DNA of 64,000 nucleotides from Chinchilla lanigera (lineage: Eukaryota; Chordata; Mammalia; Rodentia; Chinchillidae), in NCBI RefSeq assembly GCF_000276665.1, contig NW_004955470.1, positions 849,220-913,219 on the forward strand, read 5' to 3'. Under the pieces are notes generated by a model. It was not told the DNA's origin and ran no database searches. It worked only from the letters and a program-made list of their open reading frames with translations. Positions 1 through 11,995 of this stretch are shown piece after piece. The first letter of the stretch is position 1; every line of letters begins with the position of its first letter. The translations under genes were made by a program, and so were the position numbers.

Positions 1-1999
1 TCTCTCCCCAGTCTCTGTGCAGGGTGTGAGGAAGGGATCACAGCTAGCCTTGGGGCCCAGGCACATCCCTGCTTCCACCAACACCTCCTTCTTTTAAGGG
101 CCTCCAGGATCACCAGATTTGTGTGTGACACTTTAACATCTCTCAGGTAACAATTGCTTTGACTTTTTATTGAAAACAATGAACATGAAGGATAGGAATA
201 TAATATTGCCACTGTGGGAGCCCCATTATTCATACACTGGTGACTCCGCTATGGCAGGTGTTGTTCACAGTATCACAAACATTAAGTCATTCCAGAAAAC
301 TTATGAAGGGACTGATGGCATCTTAACCGAAGGAGGAGGTGATAATACATAAAGCTCAAAACCAAAGGAACACTCTCAGAGTAGCACACATCTTGCCACA
401 GATATTGCTGCTCCAGTTGAAGATGGTAATAAAACTAAGTATTATTCATGTTTATCCCTTCTTTTTAGCATATTTAAATGTTTATCCCTTCTTTTTAGCA
501 TATTTAAATGTTGATTCTTTAAAGGTTTATACTTGGGTTAATTAATTAGGCATATAAATCTGTATCATTTTATTCATTCGTGATAGTTCTATGTTTCTAT
601 TACAATTATACTTTGATCTGTCATGATATAAATTTTTGTATTTTTAAATATCCAAGTTTTAGTTGTTTTGTTGCATCTAGTCAGAGCTTTGTCACTGATG
701 TAACATGTATTTCCCTTAAAATACTATGAACAAAAGAAACTAGGAATACATTCTTTTCATATTTACTGCTTATTCTCTCTAAGGTAATAAACACAATTGT
801 AGATATATTGCTTGCAGGAAGAAAACTGAGTCACAGCTCAGGAACCACCTCCTGAGCTTAAGTTGTAACCAGTAGTTAACACAGTATCAAGATGAGAATA
901 AAGCAAAGTAACCTCATACTTTCTCATTTACTCATTGCCAGAAAACTCTTGGTTAGGATAATATTTCCCTCTCTCCCCTCTGCCTCCTCTTTTTAATCAC
1001 CATCACTTTGTAATATGCAAGCAGCGTTTGGATGATGGATTAAATGGAGAAATGCTATCAGGTAACCCTCATCCCACACATCTCTAAGGTGTACTCCAAG
1101 AAGAGATGGTGTTGTAAGCTATTTTTTTAACAGAACATCACTGCTAAAGGGAAGGGTTGACTCCTTAGATTTATTATGACACAGCACCTCCTGAGGTAAA
1201 TATTGACTCAGTATGGGGGAGGAAGGAAGCAAAACAGCTGAACAACCAAGAGAATATCTGCGGCCACCAGACCTATTGGAGTGAATGTTGGTGAGGTTTC
1301 TGCTCTGGCTGTAACAGTGTGCATGACATAGGTAATTTGAACATCACTGACCAAAGTGATTTTCTAACATGTGGAAATGTGTGTATTTGTCTTGATCTAC
1401 AGCCTGGCCCTGAGCCACACAAGTCTGTTCAGCACTAGAAATATACACAGGTAATCAAGGAACTAAGCTTTTATTTCTAATTTAGTTGTATCTAGCAATG
1501 TACTTCCTGCATTTATCACATGAGACAGCACAGATTTAGATGGGGTATTCATTAATATCTCCAGGAACAACAGGCTGGTAGACTTTATGAAAGGGTCTGT
1601 CCCTTACACTGCATCAGGCCGGGATGTACTACAGCCAAGGTACACATAACACATGGCTGGATCTAGTTTAAAAAACAGGGCAAATATTTAAAAATTCTTG
1701 CATGGAATATATGCATGCAAGGGCCTCTCTGCTGCTGTCAGAATCCAAAAGCTTGCCATAAACTGAGCTGTTTGGGGATGCTCACGTGTGCCTGCATTAT
1801 GTCAAGACAAGTATCATGTCTGCATTGCTGGAAATGAGAAGGAGGAGAAACAGACTGCAGGGGAGCCTCGCTCCACCCTTCCACCCCAACCTCCCAGTGC
1901 CTGGCAGAGCTTGGCTGCATATGAGAAATGTGCTTAGCAGGTGGAGACACCAGGAGGAGCAGCGGGGCCACCCAGCCTCACACTTCTGCTTCCTTGGCT
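1..1999. other. 3' flank of an IGKV1-like unit (paralogous block)
   Basis: No gene is seen here. This stretch lies downstream of the V pseudogene at 2027-2494 and is collinear with 23011-24975. The first part also matches 28361-30135 and 35450-36190. Shared landmarks include the 'AGGGTGTGAGGAAGGGATCA' start, the 'CTTGCAGGAAGAAAACTGAG' stretch near 810 and 23790, and the 'CTGAATCCAAAAG' stretch just 3' of the V. It marks the 3' half of a duplicated V cassette. Confidence 0.8.
451..510. repeat. Tandem duplication, 2 x 30 bp
   Basis: A 30-bp unit beginning TTTATCCCTTCTTTTTAGCA occurs twice head to tail (451-480, 481-510). The paralogous position near 23460-23488 has a single copy, so the duplication arose in this unit after the blocks separated, or was lost in the other. 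Confidence 0.9.
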
Positions 2000-2026
2000 G
2001 GTTTATGTTATGGATGTATCACTGTG
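2000..2026 (-). other. V recombination signal with an 11-bp spacer
   Basis: Read on the minus strand, the heptamer CACAGTG (2020-2026) is perfect and the nonamer ACATAAACC (2000-2008) matches the one beside the intact gene at 19581. The spacer (2009-2019) has 11 bases instead of 12. The same one-base loss is seen at 24978-25004. Confidence 0.85.
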
Positions 2027-2494
2027 GGAGGATAACTGTTACTCAGTAGACAGTCATAAGTCACAACATCTTCAGGCTCCAGGCTCCTGATAGTGAGAGA
2101 AAAATCTGTCCCATATCCACTGCCGCTGAACCTTGATGGGACCCCAGGTTGTAAACTGGATGCATCATAGATCAGGAGTTGAGGAGCTTTCCCCTGATTT
2201 CTACTGATACCAATGTAACCATTTCTCAACATCCTCACTGGCCCGACAACTGATGGTGACTGTGTCTCCCTTAGATGCAGGTGAGGAGGATGGAGGCTGG
2301 GTCATTGGGTGTCACATCTGGCACCTGATAATAGAATCATAACAAATATCAGCACAGTTAATCATGATATAACACCTCCTTGAAAGGCCAGGCAGCACTA
2401 ACCACACGGTGCTGAGTAAGTCCCCAGGCTGTCTCTTACCTGGCAACCAGAGCAGCAGGAACCCCAGGAGCTGAGCGGGGACCCTCATGTCCAT
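2027..2494 (-). pseudogene. IGKV1-like V pseudogene (two exons, frameshifted)
   Basis: Leader exon 2440-2494 encodes an intact signal peptide ([19 protein letters not shown]) with a GTAAGA donor. V exon 2027-2324 starts after a CAG acceptor with the G-A-R-C leader tail typical of IGKV1. A one-base deletion at about codon 3-4 of the mature V puts framework 1 out of frame. In framework 2 the W-Y-Q-Q codons carry CAG to TAG (stop), and one extra G follows, which restores the frame for A-P-Q-L-L-I-Y onward. Framework 3 is open to the end, but the conserved Y-Y-C reads Y-D-C. It cannot make a chain. Its closest relative in the window is the pseudogene at 25005-25470, with which it shares flanks and the short RSS spacer. 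Confidence 0.9.
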
Positions 2495-2578
2495 GCTGTG
2501 TCCCGACTGGGACTGGGTCCTGCACAGGGTGTGACAGCCTATGAAGAAGTCCTCAGGGCCTGGGCTGTGCTCTGGGAC

Positions 2579-2586
2579 ATGCAAAT
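2579..2586 (-). promoter_or_regulatory. V kappa promoter octamer
   Basis: ATGCAAAT on the plus strand is ATTTGCAT in coding orientation, the Oct-factor site of kappa promoters. It lies 85 bp upstream of the leader ATG, the usual distance, and is intact although the V is dead. Confidence 0.9.
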
Positions 2587-4060
2587 CAGCAGGGTGAGCA
2601 AGGCTCTGGGCAGCTGCTGGGCTGCCTCATCTCTGTAGAGTCCTAGTGTCCCCTGGTGTCCCTGTTCACACATGAGCAGCACAGATTTGCCTTCAGAACA
2701 TGTTTCTTCCTTGGGGCACAGGGGAGAATCAGGCTGTTCTCCCATGGATAGAGTAAACTATTGTTCTTTACACATTTTGGAACACACTTGGCTTGAGTTC
2801 CTTAACTAGTGCTCTATGTGACAGACTCTTGAGAAGGAGGAATTTAGCAAAACAAGGGGCTGCTTCAGGAATAGGATATTTTAAAGAAAATGGAGACAGG
2901 AAGTCACTAGAATCTATAAATCATTGAACTTGTCTGGGTTCCTGTACTTGTGATCACATCAGAACTAGATGGCAGGAGAAGACACGACCAAATGTGGTTT
3001 CTAGTCCTTCATATTTGAAACTCCCACAAAATACAGAGGAGGAGCACATAACTTTGCCTGTCTTCCAGTAAAGAGCCAGGTTCTTGGTCTTAATTTGCTT
3101 CTCTAGAAACCTTAGAATAGCTTTAGAGGACAAGAGCAGAAACCATGGCAATTGTTCAAACCATAAACAGAAGTCTCTGAACACAATTCAGAGTCTCTGA
3201 ATTTTAGAGACTCTAGAATTGGTACAAAACCTTAGAGACAATAGCAAGGAATCAAATTCTTTACTCCTGGTGTGCCACACAGAATTGTCAGTGTTGGTCA
3301 TAATGCCTCAGGGTCTCAAGAGGGCTGCACTGTGTCTAAGCCTCAAGTATTTTTCTAATTGTTTCAGGAAAATTCAGGCAAATCTTTTCACTTGCCCTAT
3401 TTTGAAATCTTCCCTAGTACTTGTCCATCGTTTTGATGTCTCCTGCACCTCACTTCTGAGATGGTTGCATCATTGTGCAAATCCCTGCTCCTGCCCTGGG
3501 CTGCAAGAGGCTCATCTGTGCTTACCAAGCACAGCAGGTCAGAGCCTGTGCTTAATCAAATAAAGGAAAGAGGAGACGGCTGCTGTGAACACGTTACATT
3601 TTTAAAAGGCCCATTTTAAAGTTTCCCTGTGCCTCTAACTTATACTGAATGGAGAAGAGAGATCTGAAGGAAAACTTTATCTGCTGGCATTGGAACCAGC
3701 AGGACCAGGACAAAAATGAAGATAAATCTACTTATCCAAGTGGCAACGCTGGTTTTACAACGTGTGGGAAGGGGGCCTAGGAATTCAAAACCAGGAGAGC
3801 TTCCAGCCTGGAACAAAATGGAGAGATTTGCAAACCAGTTTTTGAAATCAGGGCTAAGGTCAACATTGCTGTGCTGAGAGCTGTTGGGCTCTCGCCCTGG
3901 CTGTGGGGAGGCAGCATGGGTCAGGGACCCTGCCCATGGCGCTTACTCCATTCCCAGAGTCTTGACTCACTCAGCATTTGTTCTGCTTAGAAGGACGAAG
4001 AGCATGTGTTACACAAATAAATATGTAAATCTGATGGTTTGTCTGCATGTCCCCCCAAAT
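2587..4060. other. 5' flank of IGKV1-like unit
   Basis: No gene is seen. The block is collinear with 25565-27160 and partly with 20300-21790. Landmarks are 'GGGCTGCAAGAGGCTCATCT' (near 3500, 26445) and 'TTACACAAATAAATATGTAA' (near 4010, 21765, 27130). The paralogy stops where an unrelated repeat begins near 4095. Confidence 0.75.
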
Positions 4061-4094
4061 CCTCATGCAGTCATATGTCAGGCTTCTAGACTTT

Positions 4095-4395
4095 TCATTG
4101 ATCCATAGTCCACTGCTGGGATTATGGGTGTGAGTGCTACACCTGCCCTGGGGCGAGTAGTTTGCATACAATATAAGGGAGGGAAAGAGGCTGCTTGTCT
4201 CCATTCCTCCCTTTTGCCCTTGCTGCTTTTGCTGTCTTCTGCCACCATGAACTGTTGCCCTCTGCCATGTGCCACTCTGCCTTGGAGCCAGCCAAGTATG
4301 GACTGAAACCTCCACCAACTGTGGGCTAAATAAACCTTTCTTTCCTTAATTTTGGGCATCAGGTATTTTGTCTCAGCAACGAGAGAAAAGGAAGA
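4095..4395 (+). mobile_element. Interspersed repeat, truncated copy (family unnamed)
   Basis: This is nearly the same sequence as 47590-47875 and, inverted, 37893-38190. The shared part runs from 'AGTTTGCATACAATATAAGG' through 'GCCACCATGAACT' to 'GCTAAATAAACCTTTC' and 'TATTTTGTCTCAGCAA'. The full-length copy at 47390-47875 starts 'ATGGTTGATACATTGTGTCA'. The AATAAA-bearing 3' part suggests an LTR or other retro-element, but I cannot name the family. Short open frames across it are chance. Confidence 0.65.
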
Positions 4396-7080
4396 CACAT
4401 ACTTCTCTCCAATGCTTATTGCTTTATTTAGACTTTCTCTTCTTAAGTCACTTTCTTTAGTTGGTTTCCTAAAGAGGTATCCCTGGGTTTCAGGGGGTCC
4501 TTTTAGCCTGAGAAGAAGACAGACACAGTAAATGCTTGCCTGTACTTTTTCCAGATATTGGAGGCTCCAGAAATATAATCCTAACACACATTGTAGGCTT
4601 AGGTTTGTGTTGACAGATATACTTTTTGGGTTCTTCATAATTTTTTATTGAGTTTACTTACTAGATAACAAATAAATATCCTGATAATGAACTACAGCGT
4701 AAGTTGTGTTCTCCACATTTTTGACCAGCTGAAATGTTTTCACTTCACTTAGGCATACACATGGATTGTATTCCAAATAAATTTTTGCATATAGAAAATG
4801 TTATATAGGGTATAACATCTTATTAAAAATAAAATTAATCAGAAGAATACTTTCCAAGATTCCAGGCCAAGTGGAAAATCACCTTTTAGTACTAAATTTA
4901 CCTTCATTTTCCATACTGCTCGGGCACACATACATCTGAGCATGTGCCACAGGCTTTAATCATGGTAACGCTCTGGCCTCTGGGCTGCCAGCAGGTGCCC
5001 TAATATGAGTTTTGCCTTCTACTTTTGGGGGATCAACTCAAGCCTCAAAGCCTTCCTCAGCCCCACACTTTCTGAACCCCTGCTGCTGAACACTGGAGTT
5101 CAATAACTTCCTCATTACTTTAATCATTGTTTACGATCCCCACGACTGCTGTGACCACATCGCAAAATAAAATGGGAGTAGTATGGCACCTGCCCTTCCA
5201 AAACCACCACTTGAAACATACAATGTCCCCCTCTACCTTTTGCCACACGCCTGGCACAAACCAAGCACAGCTACGGTGCTATGTGCCTATGTACACCAGC
5301 ACTCTGCTCACACATTCACATGCACCCACAGACACATGCTTGAATCACACACACTCACACTTACTTTCACACATACACTAGGTCACTCCCATTCAGATTC
5401 ACAGGGACTCTCACCTCCTTTCTTTGGGTTCCAGAGGAGGTTCTGCAGGAGGTGTGGGCCGTGAGGTGCTGTGGTGAGGTGCTATGGTGAGTTGCTGTGG
5501 CCGTGCTCAAGACAGAGACCTAAGGAGCAGGCCTGAAGCCCCAACTCCATGACTTGGGATATTCAGAAGTCTCTGGGCCTCCTACTTCCACAATGGTCTG
5601 CATGGCTGAGACGGCCTGTGGCCTCTTGCTGGTTCCAGGGTCTTGAGCTGTGTTCTCAGGGCTATTCCCTCCAAATGGGGAGCAATGACCGATTCTGCCT
5701 GCAGAGGTAGAGACTGGGGGAACCTGGAGTCTGAGAGACTGGGGGAACCTGGAGTCTGAGAGACTCCTCTGGAGCATATAGGGACTACGGACAGGCCAGA
5801 GTCCAAGGCCTTCCTGTACCTGGCTGCCTTCCTCCTCCAAATTCACTTCTCCCATCTCTTTACTGGCCCTGAGCTCTCAGACCATTTCCCACTGCTACCT
5901 GCAGAACTCACTGTTGACTGAGGGCACAGCCTGGTCTAGGATTGGCCCCAAGCTCTGGATTGAGCAATAGGATCGCTGTCTTAGTAAGTGGGCAATTGAG
6001 TCTTTTCTTTCTTTTCTATGTTTCCTTAAAAATCCAAGCTCAATGCCCCCACATGGAGAAAGCCTGCTGAAATCCCATTGCCTAAAACTCAGGTTCCATT
6101 CTAACTCCAAAAATCTGGATCAAGAGTAGCTTGATCCACACCAGTGCTGGTCCACAATGGTGCTGGTCAACCCAGGCAGGCTGACCTCAGGAGAGAGCGC
6201 AGCTCAGAACAGGGAGAGAAACAAGGCTTTTCCTTAGGGCAAGAACCCAAATTCTGTACAGCTGACTAAAGTTGAAGTGTGAGACTGTAGCTACAGAGAC
6301 ATTGAGCTCTAGGTCCTGTGTTATAATTCTGACACCATCCCTAGTACTGCGTGTGAGATGCTGGGGAGGTGATCTCCTTTCTCTCACCCCTATTTCTATT
6401 TGACTGAATGACGAGATTGATAAGTTCCTGGGAGCCGTACATTCCTGGACTCCCTGATACTCTTTTGGGAAAGACCTGAAATTGTAAAATGAGAGTGGTA
6501 GGTTTAGGAAGCTCCCTGTGGGAGCTGAGACCAAGTAGATAAGGGACATCTCACCTGTCCATTCATGAAACCCCACATGCTGAGTTACTGCAACACCTAA
6601 GCACATGGTAAGAGGGAAAACAGACACCTGGCATGGTGAATCTACTGCTAACTGCCTCCTAAGTGTTGCTTGTGCATGTTGCTCACCACGTTATCAAACC
6701 CAAGCACCTCATCATCCTTTCATAGAGGACTCAAGCAGGGCAGAAGGCAATTAAGGTTCACACCCACCTGGGCATGCTTCCCTACCCTGGCCTGGGGTTC
6801 TGGCCTGCTGGATCTCCCAGGGTGTCCTGTGGGATCTGGGTAATGGAGCCCAAGCAAGCCTACCATCTCTTGCCTAGATTGTAACTATGCACATGGACAC
6901 ACTGTCCCTATGGCCACTCATTTCAACAGAGCAGTTGATTTGGGTTCCTGCTTTTATAAAGTTGAATCTACATCTGTCAGGTGGTAACTCTCCCTGTCCC
7001 AGCTCAGAGGGCATTAGGTCCCCCCAGCTGACCATCTGTGGAGGGGTGGTGCTGGCCTTCTGAAGAGCTGCCCCAGGTGG
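4396..7080. other. Intergenic, no gene recognised
   Basis: I see no V segment, SINE or coding gene. There is a CA-rich patch at about 5325-5400 and a short tandem repeat at 5709-5758. By comparison with the block at 36.7-38.6 kb, a paralogue of the V pseudogene at 36788-37450 would be expected near 6.1-6.9 kb, but no leader or V exon can be recognised there. Confidence 0.5.
5709..5758. repeat. Tandem duplication, 2 x 25 bp
   Basis: The unit, beginning AGAGACTGGGGGAACCTGGA, is present twice in perfect register (5709-5733, 5734-5758), followed by a partial third start (AGAGACT). Confidence 0.9.
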
Positions 7081-7084
7081 GACC

Positions 7085-7560
7085 AGAGTCAGGGCACAGT
7101 AGCAGAGCAGATCCAATCAGTCACAGTCCTGTGGTCGAGTCTGCTGTCATCTGGAATGAGCTCAGGTCCTCAGAATTGGCCACAGCCTGCGTTAACCCTC
7201 TTGCTCTCTGTCACAATGTAGCTGGAAGAAACTTTGGTCATGCAGACTTCCCACAGAGCATCACAGATGCAACCCTATATGGATGACATCATGCTGGTTA
7301 CATAACAGGATATTAGCATGAATCTGGGCATCTAATGAATACACAACTGCTGCAGAGAGTGAGACTTACATCCTATGCGAACGCATGAACCTGTACATTG
7401 GAGAAGATGTCAGTTTCAGAAGTCTGAGGCATGCTGGCTCATCCTCTTCAGGAGAAGGACAACTAGTTGCACTTTGCACCTCAAATACTGAGAAGGAAGA
7501 ACCATGTTAGGTGGAGTCTCTATTGCACTGGTGGGACACTTTTCACACCTGGGCCAACTG
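7085..7560. other. Paralogous flank matching 37740-38580
   Basis: The stretch with 'GTCATCTGGAATGA', 'TTAACCCTCTTGCTC' and 'GTCACAATGTAGCTGGA' aligns with 37750-37870. The part around 7440-7500 aligns with 38545-38600. The 480-bp repeat at 37893-38372 is absent here, so this is the empty-site version. It ties the left and right cassettes together. Confidence 0.7.
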
Positions 7561-7589
7561 CATCTCACTTTACATCATCTGTAAAAATC

Positions 7590-7910
7590 AACTAAAGTGC
7601 ATGAAATATCTAAATAGAAGACATAAAATTATAAAATACTTTTAAGAAAGCCTTGAGTAAGACCTTCATTACATTAGATTTAGAAAGTTTTGCACAGATA
7701 TGCACAAAATCAGACAACAGATTAAAAAGTAGACAAATTTGACTTTATTAAAATTCAGTACTTTAGTGCATCAAAGCATGCCATTAAGAAAATTAACAGA
7801 CATACAAGTACTGCACTGAATAAAGTATTATAAAATCGTATATCCAAGAAGTAGTTCCTAACCAGAATATATAAATAATTCCTGAAGTTCAACAACAAAT
7901 GTATATGGGT
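7590..7910 (+). mobile_element. L1 fragment (ORF2 3' part)
   Basis: The sequence is A-rich, with the pattern typical of old LINE-1 ORF2 3' ends ('GACAAATTTGACTTTATTAA', 'GCATCAAAGCATGCCATTAA', 'AATCGTATATCCAAGAAG'). No frame is open. It is 5' truncated and separated by about 300 bp of unassigned sequence from a second L1 piece at 8225. Confidence 0.65.
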
Positions 7911-8224
7911 TATGGACTTCAGTATTCATTTTTCCAAAGAGCGTTGTAATCCAGCATGGACAATGCATCTAAAAGTGTACTTTGACTTAGTACAATTGTC
8001 TTAGATGTTTTGTATGTTCTATGGCCTATTTGTCTGGTTTTCAATCTGTATAAATGTTAATTAACTTTATAAGGTCTCATGAATGAATGAATCTGATGCT
8101 GGAAAATAAAAGGGTGGTAGAGAGGGGGAAAAATGAGGAGTTGAAATGTGTTATGTGCATGTACCAGTCCCCGACACGGATGAGATCATTATGTACTGCA
8201 AAGGTGTACTAACAAAAGGAAAAA

Positions 8225-8595
8225 AAGAAAGAAGATATAAAAAGTGTTCATCAGCAAATAAAAAATGTTCAGTCTAACAACTCATTAAGGAAATAAAATT
8301 CAAAACCACAATGAAACAGTACTCCACACCTAACACTAACTCTACAGTTACAAAATCAGCAGTGCGACTGAAGCTCGAGAGAAATTGCAAACATGTGCAT
8401 TCCTAGTGGGAAAGGAAAACAATGTGGTTTCTATGAAGGACATTCTGCCAGTTAATCAAGTTGTTAAATGTAAAACTACCATAAGGCTGAGCAATTTTAC
8501 TCCTCCTAGGTATACACTCAAAAGAAGTGAAAGCAGGGACTGAGAGCAGTGTGGATGGTTGCATACTTGTGTTCATACCACCATTACTTAGAGTA
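8225..8595 (+). mobile_element. L1 fragment (continuation)
   Basis: This looks like the continuation of the LINE-1 above: 'TTCATCAGCAAATAAAAAAT', 'AAATTCAAAACCACAATGAA' and 'GGTATACACTCAAAAGAAGT' are in the order found in ORF2/3' ends. It is decayed, with no coding capacity. It abuts the Tigger fossil at 8610. Confidence 0.6.
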
Positions 8596-8609
8596 TCTAA
8601 ATGGGGATT

Positions 8610-9140
8610 GAGAATCAGTATGTGTATTTTCAGCCAGAGAACTGTAAAAGCTCCTATACCTCCTTGATCCATTGGTTGCACTAAAGAGACAGTGTTTGGA
8701 GAAAGAATTGCCACTTTCATATGGGGATGAAGAGTACCAGTAAACGAAGATGTGCAGGGCACAGTCACCAAGGAGGACAATTCTGAAGGGACATTATTGT
8801 GAGAACAGCACTTCTCCATTTCAATAGCATAGCTACCCAGCAGGCACCTTGGAAGAGAGCAGGACTCTCCACAACATTATCATGCCTGTAGTACGCCGGC
8901 ACTGTGTGCTTATTAACACACTTGAAGATCCAGGGTTTCAAGATCACAAGGGTTTCAGTTTTGCCCTCAAAACTGACCACAACCTTGCCCCAAACAAGAT
9001 TACTTGTCTCTCCTTTAAAGCACTGAAATCTGGCATGGACTTGCATCTTTATGTGTGAAAGTCATTTTAAGAATCTCTTCAGAACACTGAGAATTTGCTC
9101 TGGCAAATAATGGTTCTCTACAGTCAGCATCTCTGCAGCT
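8610..9140 (-). mobile_element. pogo/Tigger-like DNA transposase fossil
   Basis: On the minus strand, broken frames encode pieces of a Tc1/mariner-class pogo (Tigger/Jerky-type) transposase in the correct order. Near 9110-9070 there is a 'YLPEQI' block. At 8960-8850 follows 'KPWIFKCVNKHTVPAYY' and then 'ALFQ', matching the K-P-R-x-F-K...L-P-V-x-Y...x-I-F-x-x-W region. At 8720-8640 follows 'SPNTVSLVQPMDQGGIGAF', which corresponds to the family block P-P-N-T-T-S-L-x-Q-P-M-D-Q-G-V-I that holds a catalytic Asp of the DDE/D domain. Stops and frame changes separate the pieces. The terminal repeats were not found. It is an old, inactive copy and not a domesticated gene. Confidence 0.75.
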
Positions 9141-9144
9141 TCCA

Positions 9145-10945
9145 AAAGTCATTCAGCTGCCTTCACCTAATCCTTAGAATCCTTCAGAGTGATCATCCTA
9201 CTGAAGTCCATCCTTTCCTCTGAAAACTGCAAACACACTTTGGGATTTGACCACGATTGTTGTGGCAGTGAGAGGGATACAATTCTGAGGCTGGCCTTCA
9301 ATCTAAGTCCTTAGCGGCTTCTCAGTATCTGAGACTGGCCCTTATCAAACTTTTGCGGCTCCAGGTGTTTTCAGTGACACAGCTTCTGTCACTTGTCTTC
9401 TGTTCCAAAAGGTCATAGCTCTGGTGGGATGGGACAGGCCTGACCAGCAATTAACAACTCTCAGTGACCTCTGTGGTACTTAATCACTTTTAACTTTGTT
9501 TCCACGTCAGTCTCCTGACATAGCTTCTTACTACCAACACTTGCAGTGGATTTTGCATTCTTAGGAGTCGTGACAAAGAAAATAGTATGAATTATACATC
9601 AAGGATGAGAGAAAATGATACAGTCAGTGTGAGGTAAAGAAGAGATGTGTGGGGTTGCTGCTGGAGTAACACAGCATGTTATTTACAGGGAGCTTTTAAA
9701 TAAGTATAAAGATCACTATCTATAATAATGACCTGATGTATAGTATAAAAACACATAAACCAGTAACATAATCATTTTATGATAATTATTAAGTACTATA
9801 TGCTATAGGTAATGATATGACTGCCAGTGGTAGGTTTGATTATCCCACTATCACCACAAATGCATGAATAGTGCACTGTCTTGTGGCACTGACTACAGTA
9901 TCCCTAGGTGATATGAATTTTCTGGCTCCCTTGTGATCCCATGGAACCACGGTCATAGATGTGATCTGTCATTGGCTAAAACATTAAGCAGCACATGACT
10001 ATATCCTACAATATGTTTTCACCTTATAAATTATCCTTGATAGAATATTTCACAGAAGAAAGCACATTGTGTGACTCACTTATCTTAGATTCCTAGAACA
10101 CAGGAAAAACTGTGAAGAAAGAAGTGGAATAGGTGACAGTAGGGAATGGAGAGAGGGGAAAGCGGAAGATACAGAGCATGAAGGAGAGTTAAAGAGTACT
10201 TTCCTCCTCTCAGTGATCTGAGAAGCAATTGTATAAAATATGCGTGTAATTGTACCTTGGCCCCATAACATGGAGAAATAGAACACATTTGTCAATCAGA
10301 ACACAGACAGAGTTGTATTGGAGGAAGGAGAAGACACCAGACAGTAACTCAGTTCTGCGTAAAAAAATAAGAACCATAAAGGATAAATTAGAATGTTGAT
10401 AGGATTAACTAAAAGAACTACATAAACATATGCTTATTTCTTTTATTTGTCAATTTCTTTATACATATAAAATTATATTAGACAGAAATTCTATTGTGAG
10501 GTTTCTATAACATACATAGCTATATATAGCCACAATAATACAAAATTAAAGTAGAAGAAACTGAACAAGAATAACATTTCTATGTCTGATTCCAAATAGA
10601 ACAGCATAAATATGAATTATCCTCTTATGTTTGATATGGTAAATCATAGGTGGCAATTCTAAGAAAATAACTTCTATAGTGAAAATGAATACATTTATCA
10701 TAAATAAATTGCATCTCATACATTGAGCAGTACAAAACCCAAGACAATGAAGAGACGAAAAGACTAAAGGAAAAAGCACCTCCCTGTTCAAGGATGTAGA
10801 GTCACAGCCAATTTTGGAACAGCAGCCATCAAATAATAAATGGCTGTTTCACAAGTGCTGCTCCTTCTAATGTACTTTATACTCACAACATTTTTTTCCG
10901 AGGCTCCTGTAAATACATTTTCAGATTAGCACAAAGAAATCTAAT
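9145..10945. other. Intergenic, nothing recognised
   Basis: I see no V segment, gene or clear repeat. The sequence just right of 9140 may hold the N-terminal part of the Tigger fossil, too decayed to read. Confidence 0.4.
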
Positions 10946-10949
10946 CAAA

Positions 10950-11125
10950 GGCAAGCATAGTGGCAGAGGTCTGTAATCCCAGCACTGGGGAGGCTGAGGC
11001 AGGAGGATCATTGCAAGTTCAAGACCAGCCTGGGCTACAAAGTGAACTCAAGGCCAGCCTGAACTGCATTGCAAGACCCTGTCTCAACAAGGACAAAAAA
11101 AACAAACAAACACACACAAAAAACC
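10950..11125 (+). mobile_element. B1-like SINE
   Basis: This is a 7SL-derived SINE: 'GGCAAGCATAGTGGCAGAGG', 'CTGTAATCCCAGCACT', 'GAGGCTGAGGCAGGAGGATC', then 'AGACCAGCCTGGGCTACAAA' with a second 'AAGGCCAGCCTGAACT' (internal repeat), ending 'CCCTGTCTCAACAAGG' and an A/C-rich tail. Flanking CTAATCAAA (10941-10949 and 11126-11134) is the target duplication. Confidence 0.9.
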
Positions 11126-11147
11126 CTAATCAAAATTGGTGAGTCTA

Positions 11148-11244
11148 GGGGCTGGGGATTTAGCTCAGCCGCAAAAAGCGCCTGCCTGGCAAGTGCAAGG
11201 TTGTGAGTTCAGTTCCCGGTACCGGAGAAAAACCAAAAAAAAAA
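11148..11244 (+). mobile_element. ID SINE with target duplication
   Basis: This is a tRNA-derived ID element: 'GGGGCTGGGGATTTAGCTCA' then 'GCGCCTGCCTGGCAAG', 'GTGAGTTCAGTTCCCGGTAC', 'CGGAGAAAAACC' and a poly-A tail. The flanking 16-bp AAAATTGGTGAGTCTA is duplicated at 11132-11147 and 11245-11260, showing a recent insertion just 3' of the B1-like element. Confidence 0.95.
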
Positions 11245-11264
11245 AAAATTGGTGAGTCTATCAA

Positions 11265-11990
11265 CAGATCCTCTCAGTGGATAATTTCTCAAATTATCAG
11301 GAGGATTAAAACTGATAAGAAGCCTGAGTTTCACTAATTTTAAGAAGAGGGTGATTGTCATACTTTTATCTCTTGTGCTGGCAGAGGAGTGGATGCAGCA
11401 GGAGCAGTGATGTAGGAGGAGAGAGGGAAGTTAAGGGCCGTGGGCGACAGAACCATCTGTTCACCCAGTGACCTCATAGAGAACGCCTTGTCCTACAGCA
11501 GACACCTGCTTCCTTGGGGGCTGTTCTCTCGGAGACAGCGGAGTCTCATCATCTTTAATTCGCTGAACTTTAAGGTTTCTTTGTAGCGAGCAGTGTGATG
11601 ATCCTCTGAGTCTCCCGTGTATCCCCTTTCAGTTGTATGGAATCCCTCGTTTTTCATGATTTTGACCCCCTTTGAGAACTGAGCACCTTGTATGTGTTCT
11701 GCTACTGCACCTCACCAGCTTAAGTCTTAATCTCACATCAGGTATCATAGCAGAAGCTTGAGGTAAACTTTATGCTGTCCATCTTTCCTTTTGTCCTTCT
11801 AAATTTCAAAGCCCATATTTGAAATTGCAAAAACTCCCCTTTCAGTCAGCAAACAGCGTTTGAAACATATCAGACATTCTTGGCATTAAAATCTTCTAGC
11901 TATAAGGGATTTATAAATGTCCATCTGAACATTCAAAGGGGAAAGGGCATTACTAATTATTCACAGAATATTCCTCATAAAGATAGAATG
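11265..11990. other. Intergenic, nothing recognised
   Basis: No V segment, gene or clear repeat is seen between the SINEs. Confidence 0.4.
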
Positions 11991-11995
11991 CTAAA

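Noticed and set aside
6060..6900. Expected paralogue of the V pseudogene at 36788
   Set aside because: Block alignment predicts one here, but I could not find a leader, framework motif or RSS, so no feature is reported.
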